From: Psychrobacillus psychrodurans
GTDB lineage: Bacteria; Bacillota; Bacilli; Bacillales_A; Planococcaceae
DNA: 64,000 nucleotides
NCBI GenBank assembly: GCA_900114885.1
Contig: FOUN01000009.1
Span: forward strand, 1 to 64,000
Direction: 5' to 3'
Positions 1 through 8,175 of the stretch are shown here, piece by piece (position 1 is the first letter of the stretch; every line of letters begins with the position of its first letter). A program made the translations under genes and the position numbers. The notes beneath the pieces were generated by a model that was not told the DNA's origin, made no database searches, and worked only from the letters and a program-made list of their open reading frames with translations.

Positions 1-177
1 TAGGATACACAGTTACATTACAAGAACCTGAAGCATCTTAATCCAGTCCATCTACCTACAATATTCCATTGAATTAGACGCTCTCCCCTTTTTTTAAGCG
101 AATGAGCTGCGTCTTATTAAGTATTGCCTTTTTTCCTAAATTAAAGAAGTTTATTTTCATGGTAGTTTAAGAATAAA
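1..177. other. left-edge non-coding stretch with hairpin
   Basis: No gene is visible. An inverted repeat with 8-bp arms (TTAGACGC near 75-82 and its complement near 110-117) lies just downstream of the kinase gene that ends at 178. It may be part of that gene's 3' end, but there is no clear U-run, so it is not called a terminator. Confidence 0.4.
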
Positions 178-705
178 TCAATATTTGAATGAAGGATTTT
201 CTTTAATATTCAGAAAGACTTCATCTAAATCCGATGGCCGTAAGTGGGTTGTATTATAGAAAAAGCGTTTATCTATCACTTTAATTTCAAATTCATTCAC
301 TAATTCTAAACATCTTATTCCCATTTGATGTTCTTTAATCCTTAAAGCATCTCTTCTCAACAGTTCATCTCTATCGACCCATAAAACAACATATATAACT
401 TCTACGTTTTGTACCTCAGAATTAATTTTTTGAGAAAATTTTTCTACTTCTTCTGGGAAAGCAACATAATCAATAATTACGTTCTTATTTGCCTGCACAA
501 AATTGATACTTAAATCAGCAATATTTTCCCAAACTAACGAAAGTGATTCTTCACTTTTCCAAGGTGGAAGATATCCGCCAACAACCATATGATTTATTAA
601 ATCACCTTCAATATAAGCACTTTGATTAAACTGTTCTGCAAGACCCTTTGTAGTTGTAGATTTACCTACTCCTGCTGGTCCAGATATAATATAAATTTTA
701 TTCAT
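178..705 (-). CDS. P-loop nucleotide kinase (AAA_33-like)
   Basis: A 175-residue protein beginning with a beta strand and a clear Walker A, GPAGVGKST at residues 9-17. This is followed by helical segments and a WVDR/LLRRD stretch near residues 110-118 that resembles the lid and arginine region of small-molecule kinases. The fold is that of predicted ATP-dependent kinases related to shikimate, gluconate and antibiotic kinases. The substrate cannot be read from the sequence. The ATG is preceded by a GGAGG-like site. It is the last gene of the left-edge array of small minus-strand genes separated by a short repeat, with repeat copy A (760-792) between it and the next gene. Kinase class is fairly sure; role unknown. 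Confidence 0.75.
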   Translation of the reverse strand: MNKIYIISGPAGVGKSTTTKGLAEQFNQSAYIEGDLINHMVVGGYLPPWKSEESLSLVWENIADLSINFVQANKNVIIDYVAFPEEVEKFSQKINSEVQNVEVIYVVLWVDRDELLRRDALRIKEHQMGIRCLELVNEFEIKVIDKRFFYNTTHLRPSDLDEVFLNIKENPSFKY

Positions 706-759
706 TATTTCCTCCCACTTTCTAATGTAAATATGTGGTTCAAAGGTATTCCCTTGATG

Positions 760-792
760 TCCTTCTTGAAGTAAAGCACACCGTTAGCTTAA
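760..792 (-). repeat. short intergenic repeat, copy A
   Basis: A ~31-bp unit read on the minus strand as a CTAACG core, then TGCTTTA, then TTCAAGAAGGA. The same unit recurs at 1266-1295 (inverted), 1308-1337, 1695-1725 and 2684-2714, always beside a small gene of this array. This copy lies between the 126-residue membrane protein gene and the kinase gene. Confidence 0.7.
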
Positions 793-814
793 AAGGAAGT
801 CAATATTGTTTATC

Positions 815-1195
815 TTATAAGTTGGCTATTTTACGTCTTCTCTTTTTGTGTCTATTAGCTAACTTCAAAGCGAAAAACTGAGGAATCGAATTCAAAAAAC
901 TAATCAGGATTAATAATTGATATGGAGTTAGTGGCTTAAAATAACCACCCCATCGTTCGTTTCCTGTCATTTCACTTATGAAATAAAATGAAATTATTAC
1001 AGACAATATATTTCCAATAATAAGAGAGATTGAATTACTAAAGAGTTTGCCGAAAAAAGCAAATAATGAGGTCGCTACAATCATAAATAAATAGCCAAGC
1101 ATTGAACGGTTTGAAAAATCTTGGTACATTGAAAAATATACAAAAGGAAAACAGTATAAACAAACTATTAGAGTACCAATTCCTATTTTCATCAT
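815..1195 (-). CDS. small four-helix membrane protein, unknown function
   Basis: A 126-residue hydrophobic protein with about four predicted membrane helices (roughly residues 4-22, 32-50, 54-74, 92-110) and a very basic tail (HKKRRRK), consistent with a cytoplasmic C-terminus. No recognised domain or catalytic motif is visible. Two adjacent ATG codons at the 5' end are both possible starts. The gene sits between copies of the short repeat, with copy A directly after the stop and the inverted copy upstream. That makes it one unit of the cassette-like array. I do not recognise the family. Confidence 0.6.
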   Translation of the reverse strand: MMKIGIGTLIVCLYCFPFVYFSMYQDFSNRSMLGYLFMIVATSLFAFFGKLFSNSISLIIGNILSVIISFYFISEMTGNERWGGYFKPLTPYQLLILISFLNSIPQFFALKLANRHKKRRRKIANL

Positions 1196-1265
1196 CGCAC
1201 TCCCATCTCCTATCTCTTTCTTAAGTTACATTACGAAGGTCTCTCATAAAGAATACCCCCTTATT

Positions 1266-1337
1266 CAACTAACCTGCTGCTTTAGTTCAATAAGAAAAAG
1301 GCTTTACTCCTTCTTGAAGTAAAGCACTCGTTAGTTA
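1266..1337. repeat. short intergenic repeat, head-to-head copies B and C
   Basis: Copy C (1266-1295) reads AACTAAC...TGCTTTA on the plus strand. Copy B (1308-1337) reads the same consensus on the minus strand. Together they form an imperfect inverted repeat about 70 bp long. Copy B runs into the stop codon of the 103-residue membrane protein gene at 1335, so it may also act as a 3' end signal. Confidence 0.65.
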
Positions 1338-1646
1338 AAAAAAGAACGATATAATTCCTATAAATATTGCTATAAAGAATACTCCAAAAAACACTTCAGC
1401 ATAATATGTCTTTGATTTGTTAACCTTATCCTGTCCTTTGCCAAATCTCCAACCTACAAACATTCCCGCAAAGGCACCTATTACACTGTAACGAAGTATA
1501 GAAACAATGTAATCGTAAACAGGCACATACTCCGTTGTATAACCACCGTCAAAAGGAATATTTATTTTGTTTTTTACAAATAAGACTGCTAGGCCTAGGG
1601 AAATTAAAAATCCATAAATAGTCCATTTTTTAATACTTTTATCCAT
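1335..1646 (-). CDS. small membrane protein, unknown function
   Basis: A 103-residue protein with three likely membrane segments: residues about 8-25, 50-66 (with a GAFAGMFVGW glycine pattern) and 82-102 (hydrophobic C-terminus ending FFF). The loop between helices one and two carries PFDGGYTTEYVPVYDY. No known family was recognised. An AGAGG-type site lies upstream of the ATG. Its stop overlaps repeat copy B, and repeat copy D lies about 50 bp upstream of the start, so it is delimited by the repeat on both sides. Function unknown. Confidence 0.6.
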   Translation of the reverse strand: MDKSIKKWTIYGFLISLGLAVLFVKNKINIPFDGGYTTEYVPVYDYIVSILRYSVIGAFAGMFVGWRFGKGQDKVNKSKTYYAEVFFGVFFIAIFIGIISFFF

Positions 1647-2129
1647 TTAATCACCTCTTAATAAATATCCTCTCATAATAGCACACTGCCATTTATGCTT
1701 TTTCACTAAACGCACCCGTTAGCCATCCATGCAGCAAAAAAACGCTGCACCACAGAGGATGAAAATTGGTTCAGAACGGGTATAGACTAGTATGGCTGGC
1801 GAAGAAGGTCGATCAACTATGGTGCCATTGAGCCCATCCGTTAGTCTGACTCCGACGACCACGGTGCATCACAGACTGTCGCACTCTATACGAGTAGCAC
1901 TCATGGGAGATTAATCCTACTCTGGTTATTGCACCAGCCTGCCTTTATTCTTAGGAGAATGGAGTTGGTTCCTGATACCCTTTAACTTCATATAAATATT
2001 CTGAAGGCTCAGCCTTTTTTTAAAAAAGCTTTTTCTGAGTCTCTTTTGCTATGCAATTTTATATAATTTGAGCATTTTTTAATTTTCATGGGAGTTGAAG
2101 GAGAAATCTCAAATAAGCATTTTATGTAA
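1647..2129. other. gene-free stretch with GC-richer structured block, possible IS110-type non-coding remnant
   Basis: This contains repeat copy D (1695-1725) and, from about 1728 to 1995, a block clearly richer in G and C than its surroundings and without an open frame. It starts with a GCAGC/GCTGC stem around an A-run (1730-1747). It includes two tandem small stem-loops of the type ACTC-loop-GAGT and GAGT-loop-ACTC (near 1884-1905). Its general look (a structured, conserved-looking non-coding end) reminds me of the leader regions of IS110-family elements, but no transposase gene follows on either strand. An A/T-rich tail with TTTTTTTAAAAAAG (near 2017-2030) follows. Confidence 0.35.
1695..1725 (-). 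repeat. short intergenic repeat, copy D
   Basis: A divergent copy of the array repeat, reading GGCTAACGGGTGCGTTTAG on the minus strand. It lies between the structured block and the start of the 103-residue membrane protein gene. Confidence 0.55.
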
Positions 2130-2603
2130 CTACAATATTTTCTTTAATATTAATTCATCATTTAATGGGATCTCATCATGTCCTATTAAAGGTATAGAAG
2201 GTTTTAAATTTCGTGCCTTGTTTACACCGTTAGGAATAATAGATGTGATTCTGTAATTTCTTTTTTGATAAAATTTTAGAGCGTTCAAATTATCATTAGT
2301 TGTTATTAAACTTACTACCTGTAGCTTTTTTTGTTTTGCTATGTATTCAACTTTTTTCATTAATGAAGATCCAATACCCTTCCCTTCTTGGAGACTATCT
2401 AATGAAATAACCTCAATTTCATTATCTTTAATGACATAAGTAACCAAACCGATAATCTGATTATTTTCCTCAAAAATGAAACCGTCCAATGTATCGCATT
2501 GATAAATCCCTGTTGAAATTACCATTTCAGTGCTTCCCCAATGTTCCTTAAAAAATGAAACAATCTTTTCTCTATTTTCTACTGTTATTTCTTTAATACT
2601 CAA
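2130..2603 (-). CDS. GNAT family N-acetyltransferase
   Basis: A 157-residue protein with the GNAT fold. It has strand-rich central residues IIGLVTYVIKD (about 50-60), the acetyl-CoA pyrophosphate loop QEGKGIGSSLM (about 72-82, the Q/R-x-x-G-x-G/A motif), and the C-terminal NDNLNALKFYQKRNY segment typical of motif B. It would transfer an acetyl group from acetyl-CoA to an amine; the substrate cannot be inferred. It is preceded by repeat copy E (2684-2714) and followed by the structured non-coding block, so it belongs to the same array of small accessory genes. Family assignment is firm. Confidence 0.85.
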   Translation of the reverse strand: MSIKEITVENREKIVSFFKEHWGSTEMVISTGIYQCDTLDGFIFEENNQIIGLVTYVIKDNEIEVISLDSLQEGKGIGSSLMKKVEYIAKQKKLQVVSLITTNDNLNALKFYQKRNYRITSIIPNGVNKARNLKPSIPLIGHDEIPLNDELILKKIL

Positions 2604-2683
2604 TTGAATTACCCCATTTCACCCAATTACTAATTTAAGATTTCTTATATAATATTATAAAATACGTTAACAAACTATTTCAT

Positions 2684-2714
2684 TCCTTCTTCCACTAAAC
2701 TGCTTCGTTAGTTT
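2684..2714 (-). repeat. short intergenic repeat, copy E
   Basis: Minus-strand reading AAACTAACGAAGCAGTTTAG followed by a GAAGAAGGA end. It lies about 80 bp upstream of the GNAT gene and marks the right end of the small-gene array. Confidence 0.6.
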
Positions 2715-3160
2715 AAATGAAATGTTTCACAATCTCATCTACCAAATGTTTTTGATTACCTACCTTATAGATCCTTCTAAAATCAATTTTATTGTATTTT
2801 GATCTATTAGTATAATAAGTTCAACAAAAAGAACGTTAATCCCTACATTCCAGAATCAACGCTCCTATTTATTTCATCCTTTCTCTTAAAACCCATTTAT
2901 TAGGTTCAACACGTTCAAAACCAACTTTTTCATCCTTTATTCCTTCTTTTTGCTCGATTTTGCGTCGTTTTTGCGTTCATCCTTCTTATCTCAACAGTCC
3001 TATTAACTCAATCAGAAAAACTATATTCAGAGTTACCTTATTTATAAAAGAGTTATACTATCTACATTAATGATTCTTCGTTCAAAAAACGTTACTTACC
3101 TTTATCATTTTATGTTATGATTGTAAATCAAATTAGTGAAGTAAATTATTATCTATCAAA

Positions 3161-3256
3161 AAATAAAGCATAAGTTTCTCACCACAATAAATAAAGCATA
3201 AACTTTCCAAACGGAAGGTATATGCTTTATTTCACAGCCCCGAACATGCTTTATTT
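3161..3256. repeat. nested inverted repeats around AAATAAAGCATA
   Basis: The inner hairpin has perfect 12-bp arms at 3189-3200 and 3221-3232 plus a CTTTCC/GGAAGG inner stem. A second pair of the same sequence flanks it (3161-3172 direct, 3244-3256 inverted). This is direct sequence observation; function unknown. Confidence 0.6.
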
Positions 3257-3346
3257 CTTTTCAGCTCTTCGAGATAATCAATATTTAACCACTAAAAAAT
3301 TATAATGTTTTATTTAGTTTTAAGTATATTTTTGCCTAAAATAAAA

Positions 3347-3385
3347 TTAAGTATATCCTTGCCATTATGGCAAAGATATACTTAA
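3347..3385. repeat. long hairpin downstream of ABC operon
   Basis: Two 18-bp arms (3347-3364 and 3368-3385) complement each other with one mismatch around a 3-nt loop, with TTAAGTATATC at the outer end. It lies about 130 bp past the stop of the ABC ATPase gene. It could end that transcript or be a palindromic repeat element; no strong U-run follows. Confidence 0.5.
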
Positions 3386-3519
3386 AGTCACACAAAGTCA
3401 CAAAAACTAGAAATTTCGGATATGTGTAGGTGGCGGGAGTCAATCAACAGCCTCTTAGTTAAGTGTTGAAATCCACCGAAAGTAGTTAAATAGGAGGAGA
3501 GAATAAGACTAAAGTGAAG

Positions 3520-4278
3520 TCATATTCCTACTTCCCTCATTTTAACTGTAACTTCGTTGATTCTATCTTCTATATCCTTCCCGTTAAATTTCTCTAGCTT
3601 CAATTCGCTCACAATTTTTCCATCATGCATAAACATAATACGATCTGATCGAGCAGCCACTTTTGCGTCATGTGTTACAAGCATAAGCGCAGTTCCCTCC
3701 ATGTTGATTTCTGAAAATATGTCCATGATGTCCTCCGAAGATTTAGAGTTAAGCGCGCCAGTAGGTTCGTCACCGAAGATGATTTTGGGGTTATTCATTA
3801 GCGCTCGGCAAATTCCTGCTCGCTGAAGCTGACCTCCCGAAACCTGTGTTATATCACGCTTTTCAAAATCTCCAATACCTACTCTTCGCATAAGCTTTCG
3901 TGCTTTCTCAGCTATTTTCGGTGCATTTTTCCTGTTATTTCGCATTGATGGTAGAACAATGTTATCAATTATATTTAGATATTTCAGCATCGTTGGCTGT
4001 TGAAATATAAATCCCATTTTTATTCTACGTATTTCTGATAGCTCTTTCTCCCCTATCTCCGTTAGATCCATACCTTCAAAAATGACTCTACCGTTAGTGA
4101 GGCTATCCATTCCACTTAAAGCAAACATCAGTGTAGATTTTCCCGATCCCGAAGGTCCCATAATTGCAACAAATTCACCCTCATTTATTTCAACAGACAC
4201 TCCGTCAAGAACATTTCGCTGATCATCTTTCACGCCAAAAGATTTCACAATGTGATCTCCGATAATAATCTTTTTCAT
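3520..4278 (-). CDS. ABC transporter ATP-binding protein (LolD/MacB type)
   Basis: A 252-residue nucleotide-binding subunit that drives the adjacent FtsX-type permease. It shows Walker A GPSGSGKS (residues 41-48), a Q-loop in GFIFQQP (about 90-96), a signature region VSGGQLQRAGICRAL (about 146-160), Walker B IIFGDEPTGAL with the catalytic Glu, and the H-loop LVTHDAKVA. These are the hallmarks of the MacB/LolD branch, which powers export of peptides or lipoproteins or responds to cell-envelope antibiotics. Its start lies 4 bp after the permease stop, so the two genes form one operon. No adjacent two-component system is present, unlike BceAB-type loci. Codon use looks somewhat richer in G/C than the genes to the left. 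Confidence 0.85.
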   Translation of the reverse strand: MKKIIIGDHIVKSFGVKDDQRNVLDGVSVEINEGEFVAIMGPSGSGKSTLMFALSGMDSLTNGRVIFEGMDLTEIGEKELSEIRRIKMGFIFQQPTMLKYLNIIDNIVLPSMRNNRKNAPKIAEKARKLMRRVGIGDFEKRDITQVSGGQLQRAGICRALMNNPKIIFGDEPTGALNSKSSEDIMDIFSEINMEGTALMLVTHDAKVAARSDRIMFMHDGKIVSELKLEKFNGKDIEDRINEVTVKMREVGI

Positions 4279-4282
4279 ATGC

Positions 4283-6589
4283 CTACTCCTTTATATTGTC
4301 AGAAATATTTATTTGCCCAGCATCTGATGTGCCTAACTTTGTAGCGAAAAGCACCGCGACTAACATCATCAATGGACTAAGAAAATATGCTGTTAGTGGA
4401 TTAACTGTAAAACTAAAAGTTGCTGCTCCAAACGAAGCGATAAGTGCGCTAGCAAGTACTTCTCCTAAAGTGTTCGCGAGAAGAGTACCCAGAATAATTC
4501 CGACAATGAGAACGAAAACAGAACGAGAAGCATACTGTGTCCTAATATCTGAGTTTGTAAAACCGAGTGCTTTCATGATGGCAATCGAATATCTCTCCTT
4601 AGCAATAAGCATTTTCATAAATAACAGTGTAACTATTACGGTAATAATCAGCGCAACAACAATTGCAGCAAAGGATGCCTTTTGAACTGAACTTATTGTC
4701 GAGCCTAGAGTCTGAGAAACAAATTCATCGATATCGGATGTCTTTGCAAAATCGAATTTGTCCGAATATCCTAAAACCTTGCTATCGACAAGAGATTTAT
4801 CCGAAAACTCAACACAAATGATAGTCCACATGACACTCGTCGTATTGTCGGAGAATAATGCCTTTGCGGTTTTGCCACCATTGGTGACATCTGAATATAT
4901 TCCGCTTACTCTAAGATCCTTCTCCCTCCCTTCAATCACCAGCTTCATAACATCTCCAACCTCTTTTCCCAGTTCATCTGCGTTTATCGATGAAAGAGAG
5001 ATTTCGTTTTCTGCTGCAGGGGCTCTGCCAACAGAATATGCTATAGGAAATGCCGAATGGTCACCAAGTTCAACCTTAATGTTTTCCTCAGATCCGTTAC
5101 TCGTTTTTACTTTGAATGTCTTTGTTGTCATAACAACATATTTTGAAATGGCACTATCGCTGTCTATTGTCTTGACAATATCTTTGATTTTCTCAGCTGT
5201 ATTGGTCTGTATACGTAAATCGTAGTTGCCGATTCCCATGTATTGGATGAAGCTTTTCTCAGAAATTGTGTTGAACAGGTTTTGCGGTACAATAATTATA
5301 AATGTTGATATCACTAGTACCATAAGCATTGTGGCGTAAAGTCTTTTTCTTGTAAAGACATCCTTGATTCCAAGAAAAATATTAGTACTATACAGTCTGT
5401 TTCTAACTAAGGAGAAACGCTTAGCTACAACTTTTTTTTCCTGAGAAGTACCAAAGCGAATAGCCTCCGCAACGGTGATTTTCTTAAAACGTTTGAGCAC
5501 TCCATTTACATAAGCAACAATTGCAAGAAATACAATCAGTATTCCAATGATTCCTAAAACTATTGCAAAATAAGAATTTTCACTTTTGCCCATAAAAAGC
5601 CTTAAATTTTCAAGAAGAATTCCTTGAAACATAAGCGAAATAATAAAACCAAGAATACTACCTGTCGCGGCAATAGCTGCATATTTAGCAAGATAAATCT
5701 TCTTGATGTCCGAAAGATGAATCCCTATTGCTTTCATAACACCAATTTCACGGTAATCATCTTCAATTTTTGCTAGAAGCGTAAAACGTATGCTCATAAA
5801 AGCGATGGTAACGACAAGTGCACTTACAAGAAGGATAACTGCAATCATCATCCCGTCAGAAATCGCGTTCAACGTTTTGAAAAGCGTATAGGTAAGCGTT
5901 GGACCATTCGCTTCAAGTCCTGCTGAAGTATAAGCTGCTTCAAATTCACCTATCGCCGAGTAATCCTTTAACCTAAACTCAATAAGATACTCGATACTTC
6001 CAAGGTCTTTAATTTCTGCGAAGTCATTGGTGCTTATCAAAAATCGTTTTGATGAAGATAGCGATGAATTCATAGTCGAGTCACGGAGAAATCCCGCAAC
6101 GACAAATTCCTTCCCGCTTATGATCGCTAGGTCACCTATCTTTGTAGTGTTGTCCCTCATATAAGATATTGGAACATAAATCTCACCGTCGGAAACATGG
6201 ATGATGTTACCGCTAAGATCTAGTAGATAATCGAATTGTTCGTTTTGTACACTCAAGCCGTTATCCTGAATACTATTAGCAAGCGAATTATTGCCCAATA
6301 TGATTTGGGCACTGTCTATGTTAAGAAATTCAACCACCTGAAAAGTATTGATATTGCTATTTTGCTTAGCAAAGGACTCAAGCCGTACAGTATCAATTTC
6401 ACCAGAATGCATCTGCATAAAATGAGGAGTTTTAGCATTTTTCATAAGTGTATCTAATGAGCCAGAAAGATTAAAGACGAGTATTGCCGCTAGCGAAACA
6501 AGCATAGCAGCAACAGCAACAAATATCATTGTAGTCAACGTTATCAATTTGCTTTTTAAAATGTCATTCCATATTATTCTGTTATACAT
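4283..6589 (-). CDS. ABC transporter permease with two FtsX domains
   Basis: A 768-residue membrane protein. It has an N-terminal helix (about 15-40) followed by a large extracytoplasmic region (about 45-240), a first FtsX core with three helices (about 245-375, containing MKAIGIHLSDIKKIY), a second N-terminal-type helix (about 418-440), a second extracytoplasmic region, and a second FtsX core (about 630-755, containing MKALGFTNSDIRTQY). This duplicated FtsX layout is typical of LolC/E-MacB-like export permeases of Gram-positives. It partners with the ATPase gene 4 bp downstream. Substrate is unknown; a peptide or antibiotic-related role is inference only. A GGGGGTGACTT stretch precedes the ATG. 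Confidence 0.8.
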   Translation of the reverse strand: MYNRIIWNDILKSKLITLTTMIFVAVAAMLVSLAAILVFNLSGSLDTLMKNAKTPHFMQMHSGEIDTVRLESFAKQNSNINTFQVVEFLNIDSAQIILGNNSLANSIQDNGLSVQNEQFDYLLDLSGNIIHVSDGEIYVPISYMRDNTTKIGDLAIISGKEFVVAGFLRDSTMNSSLSSSKRFLISTNDFAEIKDLGSIEYLIEFRLKDYSAIGEFEAAYTSAGLEANGPTLTYTLFKTLNAISDGMMIAVILLVSALVVTIAFMSIRFTLLAKIEDDYREIGVMKAIGIHLSDIKKIYLAKYAAIAATGSILGFIISLMFQGILLENLRLFMGKSENSYFAIVLGIIGILIVFLAIVAYVNGVLKRFKKITVAEAIRFGTSQEKKVVAKRFSLVRNRLYSTNIFLGIKDVFTRKRLYATMLMVLVISTFIIIVPQNLFNTISEKSFIQYMGIGNYDLRIQTNTAEKIKDIVKTIDSDSAISKYVVMTTKTFKVKTSNGSEENIKVELGDHSAFPIAYSVGRAPAAENEISLSSINADELGKEVGDVMKLVIEGREKDLRVSGIYSDVTNGGKTAKALFSDNTTSVMWTIICVEFSDKSLVDSKVLGYSDKFDFAKTSDIDEFVSQTLGSTISSVQKASFAAIVVALIITVIVTLLFMKMLIAKERYSIAIMKALGFTNSDIRTQYASRSVFVLIVGIILGTLLANTLGEVLASALIASFGAATFSFTVNPLTAYFLSPLMMLVAVLFATKLGTSDAGQINISDNIKE

Positions 6590-6743
6590 AAGTCACCCCC
6601 ATATTCGTTTTACTTTCATACAACAAATTTAACAGATAATTAAAAATTATTAGTACATCTCAAGACCGAATTCTTATGCACCTTAGGATTGAAATTTAAG
6701 TGTCTGGAAAATGTGGATCTACAAAATTAAGGAACATAAATTG

Positions 6744-6789
6744 AAAAAGCCTAACTTCTCGGCATTGCATTGAGAAATTAGGCTTTATT
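6744..6789 (-). terminator. terminator of ccsB-like gene
   Basis: The stem pairs AAAGCCTAA with TTAGGCTTT and CTTCTC with GAGAA around an 11-nt loop. On the minus strand it is followed by TTTTTC. It lies ~95 bp after the stop of the CcsB-like gene. Confidence 0.7.
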
Positions 6790-6884
6790 TACTTTGTGAT
6801 AACATAAATTCCGGAATATCGTAATATTTAACAAAAGTATTATCCAAGTTTAAATTCGTAGTCGTATTTATTTCTAATAATTCA

Positions 6885-8045
6885 TTAAGCGTAGGAATGG
6901 AGTCCTGCAATAACTAAGTTAACAAAAACTTGGTTGAAGACAATAATACCAAATCCTCCAATGGCCATCCATGCACTTTTCTCTCCAATCCAGTTTTTCC
7001 CGAATCGCAGATGTAGGAATGTAGCGTAGAAAAGGAACGTTATCAAAGCCCAAACTTCTTTGGGATCCCACCCCCAAAATCTTCCCCAGGCAATATGTGC
7101 CCAAATCATTGCAAAAATTAATCCTCCTAGAGCGAATAAAGGAAATCCAATAACAACAGCTCGATACGTAATCTCATCCATCAAGTCAATATTTACTTTA
7201 TTTGTGAGTGGTTTTAAAAGTGAGATAATTTTTTTGCGTGTAACAAGACGAATTATTAAATAGAGTACAGTTCCTACTAAGAATGACCATAGAATTGTAT
7301 TTAGTTTTTTTGCATTTACCCAAAGTGGAACGTCAGTAAGTCCTTCCTGTTCTGTTATTATATTTGATGGAGCAACTATTATAGGCAAATTGTATTCTAA
7401 TGTTTCTTGAATTGAGTTAGTATCCTCAAATGTAATTGTTTTAGTGTAATCCGTAAAACTAAATATACCTGTAATTATTATAAAACCAAAGACTGTAACT
7501 AAAAAATACATAACTAATTCTAAAAAGAATGCTCGTATACTTTTTTCATTTAGAGCAATTACTTTTAAAAGATAAATTATACCGGTAACAAAAGAAATAG
7601 ATAATACCGCGCTTGAAAAGGCTACAGTTAGCACATGAATCGTTAACCATTCACTTTGTAATGCTGGTATTAATGGTGTTACGTCACTCGAAAATGTATT
7701 TGCAAAGCCTAAAATTAATAGTACGACTGGGAGAGTAAAAAGACCGATAATAGATTGGCGGTACATATAGAACAAAATGAGGAAACTTGCAATAAGCATT
7801 ATGCCGAAGAAAGTCATAAATTCATATAAATTACTTACCGGAGCATGGCCAATTACATACCACCTGGAAATAAAGTAGAAAATCTGAAATATAAAACCTA
7901 ATGATGTTAAGCTTATTCCAGCATAAACAAAAGATTTTGTTTTTGACTTAATAGATAATCCAAAAGGAAGGATAGCGATTAAATATAATATAAAAGATAT
8001 ATATAAAGCAGTGCTACTTAGATTCATTAGAGTTGTAGAAGCCAT
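6885..8045 (-). CDS. cytochrome c biogenesis protein CcsB/ResC (CcsA family)
   Basis: A 386-residue multi-pass membrane protein of the haem-handling CcsA/ResC family. It carries the haem-binding WWD signature, WGRFWGWDPKEVW, near the C-terminus, with a conserved His shortly before it (WAHIAW). In system II maturation this protein works with ResB to deliver haem to apocytochrome c on the outer face of the membrane. The frame is open further upstream (to 8150), but the ATG at 8045 (MASTTLMN) is chosen because an AGAGGGG site lies just before it and the upstream residues do not look like a family N-terminus. No resB or resA lies next to it, which is unusual for a complete system II locus. Confidence 0.8.
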   Translation of the reverse strand: MASTTLMNLSSTALYISFILYLIAILPFGLSIKSKTKSFVYAGISLTSLGFIFQIFYFISRWYVIGHAPVSNLYEFMTFFGIMLIASFLILFYMYRQSIIGLFTLPVVLLILGFANTFSSDVTPLIPALQSEWLTIHVLTVAFSSAVLSISFVTGIIYLLKVIALNEKSIRAFFLELVMYFLVTVFGFIIITGIFSFTDYTKTITFEDTNSIQETLEYNLPIIVAPSNIITEQEGLTDVPLWVNAKKLNTILWSFLVGTVLYLIIRLVTRKKIISLLKPLTNKVNIDLMDEITYRAVVIGFPLFALGGLIFAMIWAHIAWGRFWGWDPKEVWALITFLFYATFLHLRFGKNWIGEKSAWMAIGGFGIIVFNQVFVNLVIAGLHSYA

Positions 8046-8175
8046 TAGAACCCCTCTCTTTCCTTTAATAAATATACTTATGAGTATAACACTTTTACCT
8101 AAAAATGGTGAGTTTGGATAAATATATTTAATTTTCATAGATAAAAACAATTCACTTGAAGTATAAGTATTAAGC

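Larger units (their letters stand above)
2604..3519. other. 916-bp gene-free stretch with nested inverted repeats
   Basis: It holds repeat copy E (2684-2714) and four copies of a 12-mer beginning AAATAAAGCAT, two direct and two inverted, nested between 3161 and 3256. It also holds a separate long hairpin at 3347-3385. No open frame with a ribosome binding site was found. The A/T richness and nested repeats suggest remnant mobile or regulatory DNA. Confidence 0.5.

Noticed and set aside
760-2714. Integron attC sites
   Set aside because: The repeats lack the GTTRRRY/RYYYAAC core pair and no integron integrase is present, so they are reported as an unassigned repeat rather than attC.
8046-8150. 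N-terminal extension of the CcsB-like protein
   Set aside because: The 35 extra codons lack a ribosome binding site and do not match the family start; the ATG at 8045 has AGAGGGG upstream.
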